Of a stretch of DNA of 64,000 nt, positions 1 through 8,126 are shown in pieces. The notes under the pieces are model-generated. The model saw nothing but the letters and a program-made list of their open reading frames with translations. It ran no database searches and was not told the DNA's origin. Each line of letters begins with the position of its first letter. The first letter of the stretch is position 1. The position numbers and the translations under genes are program-made. Source of the stretch: Rossellomorea arthrocnemi. Lineage in GTDB: Bacteria > Bacillota > Bacilli > Bacillales > Bacillaceae_B. The DNA is taken from contig NZ_CAJGBF010000004.1 in NCBI RefSeq assembly GCF_904424705.1, positions 124,001 to 188,000 of the forward strand, read 5' to 3'.

Positions 1-26
1 AAAAGTGGTTCGAAAAGCTTACGATA

Positions 27-57
27 TAAAAAAGCCTGCATCAATGAAGGTGCAGGC
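27..57 (-). terminator. Rho-independent terminator of the coat gene
   Basis: GCCTGCA (34-40) pairs with TGCAGGC (51-57), and the A-run at 27-33 reads as a T-run on the minus strand. It lies just past the stop codon of the coat gene ending at 71. Confidence 0.75.
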
Positions 58-70
58 GCGGCTACAGATA

Positions 71-709
71 TTATTGTGGAAGGTTCTGCTGCAGGACAGT
101 CGTATAACTTTGCAGCATGAGGGTCATATCCTGTTCATTCAACTGGGGAACCTGATAATAACCGTGTTTATTTTGATAAAGGAAAACTTCATAACTCATT
201 TCAATGAAATTCGGTACACTGTCTGCAACCACCCTGCGCAACACGGGGTTCGTCATCTCGAGAGCCGTCATGGCAAGAAGTGTGGAAAGAGATTTCGTTT
301 GGCCGAGCATATAGGCAGACAAGCCTTTATCTGAAAGCTCATTAACAGATTGATTCGGTTTTTTGGGTGCACCAGGTTTTATACCGTAAGTGGTCGTATG
401 GTTTTGTTTCATTTTGTATTGCTGAGTTGGGACTACTGGGTCATGCCCGGTGGAGAAACTTCCAACGATTGTATTATACATAGTCGTCACAAATGCAGAT
501 TGACGCTTTACAATATCTTTTAACTCCGGATCCTGAATGTGTTGATCGTACATTTGATATTGGTCCAGCATGCTGATGATCCCTGCGATGATTTCATGGG
601 CATCGAATAACTCATGACCACCGTGATCTTTACTTTGAGTATTCATCATATTCGGTGGCATTTGAGCCCCGGATTGTGGCATCATATTTGGTTGACCTTG
701 GTTTTGCAT
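71..709 (-). CDS. Spore coat protein, CotF family
   Basis: A 212-residue protein. The first 30 residues are rich in Met, Gln, Asn and Pro, as in many coat proteins; the remainder is a helical CotF-type (ferritin-like) region with a HELFDAHEI segment near residue 32 and a YEVFLYQNKHGYY segment near the end. CotF-family proteins belong to the spore coat, and no enzymatic role is known. The ATG at 709 follows GAGGAGG with 8 nt spacing. It is monocistronic, with its own terminator at 27-57. The family call rests on composition and helix pattern; which coat layer it occupies cannot be told. Confidence 0.8.
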   Translation of the reverse strand: MQNQGQPNMMPQSGAQMPPNMMNTQSKDHGGHELFDAHEIIAGIISMLDQYQMYDQHIQDPELKDIVKRQSAFVTTMYNTIVGSFSTGHDPVVPTQQYKMKQNHTTTYGIKPGAPKKPNQSVNELSDKGLSAYMLGQTKSLSTLLAMTALEMTNPVLRRVVADSVPNFIEMSYEVFLYQNKHGYYQVPQLNEQDMTLMLQSYTTVLQQNLPQ

Positions 710-853
710 ACATATTCCTCCTCGTAGATAATGGTTTCGATGATTAGAGTAACCTCATTAAAATAAAAATATGTATGACTCAAGGGGATAGGCCTAATAC
801 TTCTTGGCATGTCCGAATACAATAGGGAGAAGTTCTTTCGAAGGTGGTCGATC

Positions 854-1483
854 ATGAGTACATTTATTAGTTATATCGTTTTAGGCCTATCTCTTTCTGC
901 ACCCATGGGGCCGATCAATGCTGCCCAGCTGGACAAGGGTATCCGCTTCGGATTCTTCCATGCGTGGCTGGTTGGAGTTGGGGGGATGGCGGCGGACGGG
1001 ATCTTTATGCTCCTCATATATTTCGGGATTGCCCAATTCATCGACACGCCGGTCATTAAATTATTTTTATGGATCTTTGGTTTTTTTGTTTTAACCTATA
1101 CAGGGATTGACAGCATTCAAAAGGCTGGGTCTACCGTTTCATCCTCTCATCAAAGTCCAGATGAAACGAAAGGGAAAGCGTTCCGTACGGGCTTCTTAAT
1201 GGCAATCTCGAATCCTTTGAGTATATTATTCTGGCTTGGGATTTATGGTTCGATCCTCGCTCAAACGTCCAGTTCTTACGAAATGGGGCAGCTTTTTTTG
1301 TATAGCATGGGGATATTTCTCGGCATCACCCTTTGGGATTTGACGATGGCCGGTGTTGCGACGGGTGCAAGGAAGCTTTTGAGTCCCCTTATCCTCTGTA
1401 TTATTTCCATCGTTTCCGGTATGGTTCTGATGGGATTTGGCATTTATTTCGGGATAGAAGCCTGCCGTTTATTGTTTGGCTAG
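854..1483 (+). CDS. LysE family amino acid exporter
   Basis: A 209-residue membrane protein with about six hydrophobic segments. The N-terminus carries the family hallmark SAPMGPINAAQ (around residues 15-25), and a second conserved stretch, AISNPLSILFWLGIYG, lies near residue 115. LysE/RhtB exporters move amino acids or their derivatives out of the cell; the substrate cannot be read from sequence. An in-frame ATG at 809 exists, but the ATG at 854 has AAGGTGG seven bases upstream and places the signature at the usual distance from the N-terminus, so it is preferred. Confidence 0.85.
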   Translation: MSTFISYIVLGLSLSAPMGPINAAQLDKGIRFGFFHAWLVGVGGMAADGIFMLLIYFGIAQFIDTPVIKLFLWIFGFFVLTYTGIDSIQKAGSTVSSSHQSPDETKGKAFRTGFLMAISNPLSILFWLGIYGSILAQTSSSYEMGQLFLYSMGIFLGITLWDLTMAGVATGARKLLSPLILCIISIVSGMVLMGFGIYFGIEACRLLFG

Positions 1484-1547
1484 ACAGACACCCAATGGGC
1501 GTCCTCCTAATAGGATAGGTGTGTAATCTTTAGGAGGAATCGTTTTC

Positions 1548-2294
1548 ATGTTATATACAAGAAGTTGGATCGATCAACATTTGGAAGAACTTACTCCCTG
1601 GCAGCAAACAGCTTTTACTCAATTCTCGGCATTGATGTGTGATGAAGAGCATCCGTATCCATGCGTACCAGGTAAACAAGGCTTTCAGGAAGATACATTG
1701 CGTTTCGGCTTTGCAGAAGATCCCAGAAAGGATGCGGCATCGGAAAAACTGGTTTCTTTATTAAAACAATACGGGTGTATTTCAAGGGGGACAGGGAAAT
1801 ACGCATCTCTTGTTGTGTTTTTTAATACCGGCGAAATGACAGGATACGATCATTCCGTGGAATCGTATCAAACAATATTCTGGAATTTGTTAAATCGTGT
1901 ACACAGGTCGGATGATATGTCTTGGCCGGATGATATCGCAACGGATCCCCACGATCACACATGGGAGTTTTGTTTTGATGGTGAACCATATTTTGCATTC
2001 TGTGCGACACCTTCCCATAGTGTCCGAAAGAGCCGTTACTTTCCTTATTTTTTATTAGCTTTCCAGCCAAGATGGGTTTTTGATGAAATCAATTCTTCGA
2101 CGGCATTTGGTCAGAAACTAAAAAAAGTCATCCGGAAGCGGCTCGTTGAGTATGATGAAATTGAGCCCCATCCCAGCCTGAAATGGTATGGACAGGAAGA
2201 TAACTATGAGTGGAAGCAGTATTATCTCAGCGACGATGATTCTTCCATGAACAAATGCCCCTTTTCACATATGCATAACAAAATTAAGAGTTAA
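1548..2294 (+). CDS. YqcI/YcgG family protein
   Basis: A 248-residue soluble protein with the YqcI/YcgG pattern: a CVPGKQGF segment near residue 40, TGEMTGYDHSVESYQTIFWNLL in the middle (the usual conserved block), and a C-terminal CPFSHM. Family members are about 240-250 residues, so it is full length. The biochemical function is unknown; the conserved Cys and His residues are compatible with metal or haem binding, but that is only inference. The start has TAGGAGGA upstream. Its stop codon lies inside the terminator shared with the convergent permease. Confidence 0.8.
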   Translation: MLYTRSWIDQHLEELTPWQQTAFTQFSALMCDEEHPYPCVPGKQGFQEDTLRFGFAEDPRKDAASEKLVSLLKQYGCISRGTGKYASLVVFFNTGEMTGYDHSVESYQTIFWNLLNRVHRSDDMSWPDDIATDPHDHTWEFCFDGEPYFAFCATPSHSVRKSRYFPYFLLAFQPRWVFDEINSSTAFGQKLKKVIRKRLVEYDEIEPHPSLKWYGQEDNYEWKQYYLSDDDSSMNKCPFSHMHNKIKS

Positions 2295-2320
2295 AGTATC
2301 AGACTTTAACTCTTTTTTCT
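2286..2320. terminator. Bidirectional terminator overlapping two stop codons
   Basis: AAGAGTTAAAGT (2286-2297) pairs perfectly with ACTTTAACTCTT (2303-2314), followed by T's on the plus strand and preceded by A's. The stop of the YqcI gene (2292-2294) is inside the left arm and the permease stop (2299-2301) is in the loop. Confidence 0.85.
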
Positions 2321-3609
2321 TTTATGAACGCAGCCCCTGCAATGAACAGGATGAATATGAGACTGACAAAGAACCCGACACGGCTCACTTGATCGAGAAG
2401 AGTACCGCTGATTGCGAACAGAATAAGAAGCAGGGCAATGATGGATTGAGTCAAATCCAAGGCTGATTTGCTTATAAGCTTGTGAAAGGAAGCCAGAATG
2501 AAAATCCAGGTATACAGAAGCATCAGTCCTGCAGCGGTTGTTACATACTCAAAGAGTTTATCCGGAAGTAACATGGCAATGGCGATGGAAAATACAACAA
2601 CCAATGTGGTCAATCCAAAAGCGGGCAGCGGGACTTTCCTTTTCCCCTTTTTGGCGAAAATTCGGGGAGCATCTCCTTCTTCGGCCAGTGCTACAAGCAT
2701 AGTCGTAACGGCGTATAAAGAAGCGACCATGGTAGAAAAACCTGCAATGATCAAAATGGAATTAAATACGTGTGGTACCCAGGGAATGTTGTATTGGTTA
2801 AGAGCTGTCAGAAATGGACTTTCATTTGGACTGATCCAGCTCACCGATACCAGCTTTAAAACGAGATAAAAGGAAAGAATATAGAGAATTGTCAAAATCA
2901 TAAGCATGATGTTCCCTGATTTAGGAGCTTCTTTCGGGTCTTTCAGTTCTTGCGCCATCAACCCCATCACTTCAATTCCCCCGAACCCATAGAAGGCAAA
3001 TAGAAGGGCGAGCCATAAGCCTTTCCCATCATGTGGGAGTACTTCTCTTATAGGAGCTTGAAGAACCCGTTCCGAAGCCCCATCCCCAAGCCACCCAAAC
3101 ATGGCGGCTCCGGCAATAATGATGAACATAACGATGGCTGCCGCTTTCATCACTCCAAACACATTCTCCATTTGCTCCACTTTCTGGACCCCCATCAGGA
3201 TGATCACTAAACCCAGACAGGCAAATCCGGCCGTAAATATCCAAAGCGGGATTTGGGGAAACCAAAATTGGGCGAAGAGGGCGAGAGCGGTTAATTGGCT
3301 CCCCATGATCAACATCTCTGCAGACCAGTACACCCATCCGTTACTGAACCCTGCCCAGGATCCGTAGGCTTGTTTTGCATATGTCCGGAATGAGCCTTTT
3401 TCCGGGTGATTTGCCGTTAGTTTAGCCAGTGCCTGAAACACCATCCATGTTCCGATACCAGCAACCAGGTAAGCAATGAGAACCGATGAACCTGCTTTTT
3501 GAATCGGTATGGCAGAGCCGAGGAAATACCCGGTTCCAATGATGCATCCCACACCTATGAAAGAGAGCTGCCACCAAGATAGATTTGTCTGATTTGTACA
3601 TTTGCTCAT
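2299..3609 (-). CDS. APC family amino acid permease
   Basis: A 436-residue integral membrane protein with about twelve hydrophobic segments. TM1 contains GVGCIIGTGYFLGSA, the glycine-rich unwound helix typical of the APC superfamily, and TM6 has LLFAFYGFGGIEVMG, another family signature. It is predicted to be a proton- or substrate-coupled amino acid importer in the cytoplasmic membrane; the substrate is unknown. The ATG at 3609 follows AGGTG by 9 nt. The divergent neighbour (3736, +) is an amidinohydrolase acting on guanidino compounds, so a basic amino acid such as arginine is a reasonable but unproven substrate. Confidence 0.85.
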   Translation of the reverse strand: MSKCTNQTNLSWWQLSFIGVGCIIGTGYFLGSAIPIQKAGSSVLIAYLVAGIGTWMVFQALAKLTANHPEKGSFRTYAKQAYGSWAGFSNGWVYWSAEMLIMGSQLTALALFAQFWFPQIPLWIFTAGFACLGLVIILMGVQKVEQMENVFGVMKAAAIVMFIIIAGAAMFGWLGDGASERVLQAPIREVLPHDGKGLWLALLFAFYGFGGIEVMGLMAQELKDPKEAPKSGNIMLMILTILYILSFYLVLKLVSVSWISPNESPFLTALNQYNIPWVPHVFNSILIIAGFSTMVASLYAVTTMLVALAEEGDAPRIFAKKGKRKVPLPAFGLTTLVVVFSIAIAMLLPDKLFEYVTTAAGLMLLYTWIFILASFHKLISKSALDLTQSIIALLLILFAISGTLLDQVSRVGFFVSLIFILFIAGAAFIKEKRVKV

Positions 3610-3735
3610 ACCAATTCACCTGACCTTTATCCTTCATAGTGTGCGGTTCCACTTCATGAATTATGTGAGTGAACGCGGAATGATTTCCCACGGAAAGGAG
3701 AAAGTAAGGTGGATGATGATCAAGGAGGCAGTCTG

Positions 3736-4680
3736 ATGATAAAGATCAATGCGAATTGTTGGAATGAACATGGCGAATTAAAGACGGTCATGGTATGTTC
3801 GCCTTCTTCAGTGGATGTTCCTGATCAAAGAACGGCGGATTACGTAGGTTGGGAGAAGCCGGTTAATCAGGAAAAAGCGAAGGAGAACCACGAAGAAATG
3901 ATTAGAGCAATGGAGACCGCCGGTGTAAAGGTGATTGATTACTCCCAATACCTTACCGACGAGGCGAGGGAGTTGAATCACCAGCTGATCAACCGTGTTT
4001 TCGTAAGAGATCTTGCCTGTGTATATGGGAATAAAGTGATTCCGGGTGATTCCGGTACTACGATGAGAGCACCGGAATATGTTCATAGTCATGAATTGTT
4101 TCAAAGCTGGTTCGATAAGAAGACGTTTTCGATTGAGGATAATAATGGATTGAAGGCTTTGGAAAATGGAGATGTATTCGTATTGAATAAGGATGCCGTC
4201 TTCATTAATTCGGGAATGAGATCCAGCATAGAAAGTGTTGAAGAACTGAAGCAGAGAATCTTTCAAGCAGGCTTTTCGGAAATCGGTATCATTGACCTGC
4301 CTCGAACAGGGGAAACCATGCATTTAGACATGAACTGCAATGTAGCAGGAGCAGATCTCCTCATTGCCAAAAGTTATATGAGACTCTTCCCTGTACAAGT
4401 CATCTCTGAAAAAAGAGGACGGTATGTAATGATGGAGGAGTTTATCAACCATCAGGGGTTTGATGTTTTTTGGACTGATGATATCAAACACACTGTGGCT
4501 GATATCAATTTTCTGAACCTGGATCCGGAGACCCTGTTGGTCAGCACAAAAGCCAATAAAAAGATAGTGAAGGATCATCCGAAATTAAAAGGGAAGAACT
4601 TAATAGAAGTCGATGTGAATGAACTTGAAAAAGGTGGAGGAGGGATAAGGTGTATGACACTTCCATTTGAAAGAGGATGA
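3736..4680 (+). CDS. Arginine deiminase/dimethylargininase-like amidinohydrolase
   Basis: A 314-residue member of the guanidino-group-modifying (pentein) superfamily. Visible catalytic elements are the acidic pair in ENGDVF (about 143-146), His196 in MHLDMN and the C-terminal nucleophile Cys306 in GGGIRCMTLPFER. Such enzymes hydrolyse arginine or methylated arginine to citrulline and ammonia or amine. A GTG at 3709 is in frame, but the ATG at 3736 follows AAGGAGG with 7 nt spacing. It is divergent from an amino acid permease and ends in a strong terminator. A second, more typical family member lies at 39679. Substrate assignment is tentative. Confidence 0.75.
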   Translation: MIKINANCWNEHGELKTVMVCSPSSVDVPDQRTADYVGWEKPVNQEKAKENHEEMIRAMETAGVKVIDYSQYLTDEARELNHQLINRVFVRDLACVYGNKVIPGDSGTTMRAPEYVHSHELFQSWFDKKTFSIEDNNGLKALENGDVFVLNKDAVFINSGMRSSIESVEELKQRIFQAGFSEIGIIDLPRTGETMHLDMNCNVAGADLLIAKSYMRLFPVQVISEKRGRYVMMEEFINHQGFDVFWTDDIKHTVADINFLNLDPETLLVSTKANKKIVKDHPKLKGKNLIEVDVNELEKGGGGIRCMTLPFERG

Positions 4681-4700
4681 CCATCATTGGAATGGAAAGA

Positions 4701-4730
4701 AAAACCGGAGACTAATTCTCCGGTTTTTTA
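4701..4730 (+). terminator. Rho-independent terminator
   Basis: AACCGGAGA pairs with TCTCCGGTT around a five-base loop and is followed by TTTTTT. It ends the amidinohydrolase transcript. Confidence 0.85.
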
Positions 4731-4896
4731 ATGCAATCAATCAGGGGTAAAGTGAGTTCTCATTTAAAATGAATTTTCACCACTATTTTCCTGGTTTTAG
4801 AAACGAGACTATATAATCATATTTTAAATTTTATGGATATTTTCTCAAAGACACCTTTTTGGTGCTTATTGATTATTAGAAATTCATGCTTAGTAA

Positions 4897-5022
4897 GTTG
4901 ATTGGAGTGGAAGGTGCTCGACTCCTGCGGGAGTTGCGGGAAAGTTGAGACCCCGCAGGGCATAGCCCGAGGAGGCTCAACTCACGCCCCGCGGAAAGCG
5001 AACACCTGGAACGAAAATCAAC
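4897..5022. repeat. 126-bp imperfect palindromic repeat
   Basis: The ends are GTTGATT (4897-4903) and AATCAAC (5016-5022). Inside, AGGTGCTCGACTCCTGCGGG mirrors the right-hand CCCCGCGGAAAGCGAACACC with a few mismatches, so the transcript could fold into one long stem. The left half (GATTGGAGTG then ACTCCTGCGGG) also occurs in the elements at 36450-36480 and, inverted, at 59090-59123. It has no open reading frame. The element lies between the amidinohydrolase terminator and the siderophore promoter. Confidence 0.7.
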
Positions 5023-5136
5023 CACTACTCGCTTTAACAGATGCAAAAATTGAAAGCTTTCATTTTACAAAGTTACGGGGACGACTATCTGAATGTAGGT
5101 ACTCATACAAATTGTCTAGTAATGGTTAAAAATAAT

Positions 5137-5151
5137 TGAGAATAGTTATCA
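5137..5151. promoter_or_regulatory. Fur box (upstream site)
   Basis: TGAGAATAGTTATCA matches the 7-1-7 Fur consensus TGATAATNATTATCA at 12 of 14 defined positions. It lies just upstream of the -35 of the siderophore operon. Confidence 0.7.
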
Positions 5152-5158
5152 ACTACTA

Positions 5159-5188
5159 TTGACATTGATAATCATTATCAATTAAGAT
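5159..5188 (+). promoter_or_regulatory. Candidate sigma-A promoter of siderophore operon
   Basis: TTGACA at 5159-5164 is a perfect -35. TAAGAT at 5183-5188 (18-base spacer) is the most likely -10. The spacer is almost entirely a perfect Fur box, so iron-loaded Fur would exclude RNA polymerase. Confidence 0.65.
5166..5180. promoter_or_regulatory. Fur box (perfect 7-1-7)
   Basis: TGATAATCATTATCA matches the 7-1-7 Fur consensus at all 14 defined positions and sits between the -35 and -10 elements. Confidence 0.9.
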
Positions 5189-5230
5189 GACGTTGAAGCA
5201 AAAGCCAATCAATCATGAAAGGAAGATTTG

Positions 5231-6583
5231 ATGATGACGATACAAAATGCAATTTCAAATAGAGAACTATTGGACCAACAAGAGAGACGGGAGTCTAATG
5301 CGAGGTCCTATCCGAGAAGAATTCCACTCGCTATCAGTGAAGCTGAGGGTATTTACGTAACGGACATGGAAGGGAACAAGTACTTGGATTGCTTAGCGGG
5401 AGCGGGAACATTAGCGCTGGGACACAATCATCCGGTGGTCATTGAGGCCATGGAGCAAGTGATCCGTGATAAACGACCATTACATACGTTAGATATTACG
5501 ACACCGGTGAAAGAGGAATTTGTAAATGAATTATTCTCTTCTCTCCCGGAAGGGTTTCGTGATCGTGCGAAGATCCAATTTTGTGGACCGACAGGCGGCG
5601 ATGCGATAGAAGCAGCGTTGAAATTAGTGAAGACGGCAACGGGGAGACAAAGTATTCTTACGTTTCAAGGCGGATACCACGGTGCTACTCATGGAACGAT
5701 GTCGATCAGTGGAAACCTGGGTCCAAAAAAGAACGTGCAAGGACTGATACCTGATACTCACTTCTTACCTTACCCATATTCGTATCGCTGCCCATTTGGG
5801 ATAGGCGGAGAGGAAAGTCACCGCATCAGCAGTCAATACATCGAGAATCTCCTTGATGATCCGGAGAGTGGAATCTTGCCGCCTGCTGCCATGATTTTTG
5901 AAACGGTTCAAGGAGAAGGCGGTTCCATACCTGCAGCGATCGAGTGGATCCGGGAAATGAGAAGAATCACTGAGGAGCGGGGAATCCCGCTCATCATCGA
6001 TGAAGTACAGACGGGGATCGGACGCACTGGAGAACTATTTTCCTTTGAGCATGCAGGAATTGTACCCGATGTGTTTGTCCTTTCAAAAGCAATCGGTGGA
6101 AGTCTTCCCTTATCCGTCGTGATATACGACCGTGATCTGGATGCATGGGAACCCGGGGCACATATCGGCACCTTCAGAGGAAATCAAATGGCCATGGCAG
6201 CAGGGACTGCAACATTAAAGTTCATTAAGGAAAATCACTTGGTTGCCCATGCCGGGGAAATGGGAGAGAGACTTCTTCTTTCATTAAAAGAGATTCAACA
6301 AGAATTTCCTGTGATAGGGGATGTAAGAGGAAGAGGACTGATGGTAGGTGTGGAAATCATTGATCCCACTAAACCCCATTCAGCGAGCGGAAGTCAGCCG
6401 GCTAATCCGGGTGTTGCAAGCGGGATCCAACGTGAATGCTTCAAACGGGGTTTAATCCTTGAGGTAGGGGGAAGGCATGGGGCGGTGGTCCGTTTCCTTC
6501 CGCCATTGATCATCACAAAAGAGCAAGTGGATGAGGTGGTGACGATATTCAGAGATGCTTTAGCAGCCTCTCTTACGGAGTGA
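5231..6583 (+). CDS. dat: Diaminobutyrate-2-oxoglutarate aminotransferase (siderophore)
   Basis: A 450-residue class III PLP aminotransferase. Lys286 in VLSKAIGG is the predicted PLP Schiff-base lysine, Asp257 in IIDEVQTGIG contacts the PLP ring nitrogen, and GYHGATHGTMS (about 149-159) is a family segment. It resembles RhbA/Dat, converting aspartate semialdehyde and glutamate to L-2,4-diaminobutyrate in the cytoplasm. It is the first gene of the Fur-controlled operon, with the decarboxylase starting 4 bases after its stop. TTG 5228, ATG 5231 and ATG 5234 are all possible starts after AAAGGAAG; 5231 is a compromise on spacing. The aminotransferase class is sure; substrate rests on the decarboxylase neighbour. 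Confidence 0.9.
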   Translation: MMTIQNAISNRELLDQQERRESNARSYPRRIPLAISEAEGIYVTDMEGNKYLDCLAGAGTLALGHNHPVVIEAMEQVIRDKRPLHTLDITTPVKEEFVNELFSSLPEGFRDRAKIQFCGPTGGDAIEAALKLVKTATGRQSILTFQGGYHGATHGTMSISGNLGPKKNVQGLIPDTHFLPYPYSYRCPFGIGGEESHRISSQYIENLLDDPESGILPPAAMIFETVQGEGGSIPAAIEWIREMRRITEERGIPLIIDEVQTGIGRTGELFSFEHAGIVPDVFVLSKAIGGSLPLSVVIYDRDLDAWEPGAHIGTFRGNQMAMAAGTATLKFIKENHLVAHAGEMGERLLLSLKEIQQEFPVIGDVRGRGLMVGVEIIDPTKPHSASGSQPANPGVASGIQRECFKRGLILEVGGRHGAVVRFLPPLIITKEQVDEVVTIFRDALAASLTE

Positions 6584-6587
6584 AATC

Positions 6588-8126
6588 ATGAAAATAAATA
6601 CAATCGAAAGAGAAACCAACCAGAATATGGACTCCTTCTTTCTACATCAAGGGGAAGAAGGAGTCCGTGCATTTAATGAACTGATAAATGGAGTAAGCAG
6701 GAAACTGCAAATGCTATATGAAGGTACAGGGACTCCTTTTATCGGGAAAATGCCCGATGCAATAAAAGAAGAAATCAAACCGATCATGACGTTTACTCCT
6801 GAAGGGAAACCCTTTGAAGACGTTCTTGATGAAATTGATGAACCGATATTGAAAAACAGTCTTCACATTTCCCATCGAAAGAGTATGGCCCATTTACATT
6901 GCCCACCCCTTCTTCCAGGGGTGGCGGCAGAACTGATCATCGCAGCGCTAAATCAATCGATGGACTCCTGGGATCAGAGTACAGCGGCCACCTACGTGGA
7001 AGCGGAAATGATTAAGTGGTTGACGGAAAAAATAAGTCTCCCTGCATCATCAGGCGGAGTCTTTACTAGTGGTGGAACCCAGTCCAACTATATGGGACTC
7101 CTGTTAGCACGCGATGCCTTCTGTCATTCGAAATGGAATCATAACGTACAACGGGAAGGTTTACCCGTAGGCTTTAACCGATTAAGAATTCTATGTTCAG
7201 AAGAAGCCCATTTTACTGTGAAGAAAGCTGCTTCCCAACTTGGTTTAGGAGAACAAGCGGTTGTGACAGTTAAGACCGATGAATATCATCGAATGAGCAT
7301 TCGGGAAGTGATTGAAACACTACAGAAGCTTGATCAGGAGAACCTATTGCCTTTTGCCCTTGTTGCAACCTGTGGGACTACAGACTTTGGAAGTATAGAC
7401 CCAATGGAGGAACTGGCAGAAATAGCACGTCAACAGGGGTTATGGTTTCATATCGATGCCGCATACGGCGGTGGGTTGATGCTTAGTCATTCTCATGCGG
7501 ACAAAATAAAAGGGTTGGCAGATGCCGATTCTATTACGGTGGATTTCCATAAGTTATTCTACCAGCCCATCAGTTGCGGAGCGTTTCTTGTGAGAGATGA
7601 GGTCAATTTCCGATATCTTTCTTATCACGCTGATTATTTGAATCCCGTCAAAGACGATGAAGAGGGCATCTTGAACCTGGTAAATAAGTCGGTGCAAACA
7701 ACGAGAAGATTCGATGCGTTAAAACTGTATCTGTCGTTAAAGACAGTAGGGACCGGTCTTTTTGGCGACATGATTGATGAAACGTTAAAGCTCGCCAGGT
7801 ACACAGCTTCTTATATGAAAGAATTACAGGACATTGTGATTCAAAACCCTGAGCCGGAAATCAACACAGTCATCTTTCGCTATCAGCCAAAAAGGATGGA
7901 CGAAAAGAATCTTGATCTCAATCATTTGAACCGGACGATTCAACAAACCCTGCTTTATAAGGGGAAAGGGGTTATCGCGAAAACAGTGATAAAAGGTCAA
8001 ACCTTCTTGAAATTGACGTTATTAAATCCAAGAACAAAGCCGGAAGATATTCATTCCCTTCTACACGAGATTGAAGAAATCGGCACTGAATTAGTAAATG
8101 GAGGGTTATACATTGAGAAACTATAA
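6588..8126 (+). CDS. ddc: L-2,4-diaminobutyrate decarboxylase
   Basis: A 512-residue group II PLP decarboxylase. Visible are TSGGTQSNYMG (160-170) for phosphate binding, His208 in EEAHFTVKKAA that stacks on PLP, Asp290 in HIDAAYGG, and the PLP lysine Lys322 in VDFHKLFYQP. Homologues (RhbB, Ddc) decarboxylate diaminobutyrate to 1,3-diaminopropane, the diamine backbone of schizokinen and rhizobactin 1021. Its end overlaps the start of the next gene, indicating translational coupling. The start ATG follows TGAAATC four bases after the previous stop with only a weak ribosome site, fitting reinitiation. Confidence 0.92.
   Translation: MKINTIERETNQNMDSFFLHQGEEGVRAFNELINGVSRKLQMLYEGTGTPFIGKMPDAIKEEIKPIMTFTPEGKPFEDVLDEIDEPILKNSLHISHRKSMAHLHCPPLLPGVAAELIIAALNQSMDSWDQSTAATYVEAEMIKWLTEKISLPASSGGVFTSGGTQSNYMGLLLARDAFCHSKWNHNVQREGLPVGFNRLRILCSEEAHFTVKKAASQLGLGEQAVVTVKTDEYHRMSIREVIETLQKLDQENLLPFALVATCGTTDFGSIDPMEELAEIARQQGLWFHIDAAYGGGLMLSHSHADKIKGLADADSITVDFHKLFYQPISCGAFLVRDEVNFRYLSYHADYLNPVKDDEEGILNLVNKSVQTTRRFDALKLYLSLKTVGTGLFGDMIDETLKLARYTASYMKELQDIVIQNPEPEINTVIFRYQPKRMDEKNLDLNHLNRTIQQTLLYKGKGVIAKTVIKGQTFLKLTLLNPRTKPEDIHSLLHEIEEIGTELVNGGLYIEKL

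Larger units (their letters stand above)
5023..5230 (+). promoter_or_regulatory. Regulatory region of the siderophore operon
   Basis: This 208-base stretch completes the gene-free gap 4681-5230 (terminator at 4701, palindromic repeat at 4897). It has no ORF with a ribosome site and carries the promoter and two Fur sites described separately. A leader of about 35 bases runs to AAAGGAAG at 5218-5225. Confidence 0.7.

Noticed and set aside
71..709. ORFs on the opposite strand within the coat gene (5-334)
   Set aside because: No ribosome site, no family resemblance, and fully inside a supported gene.
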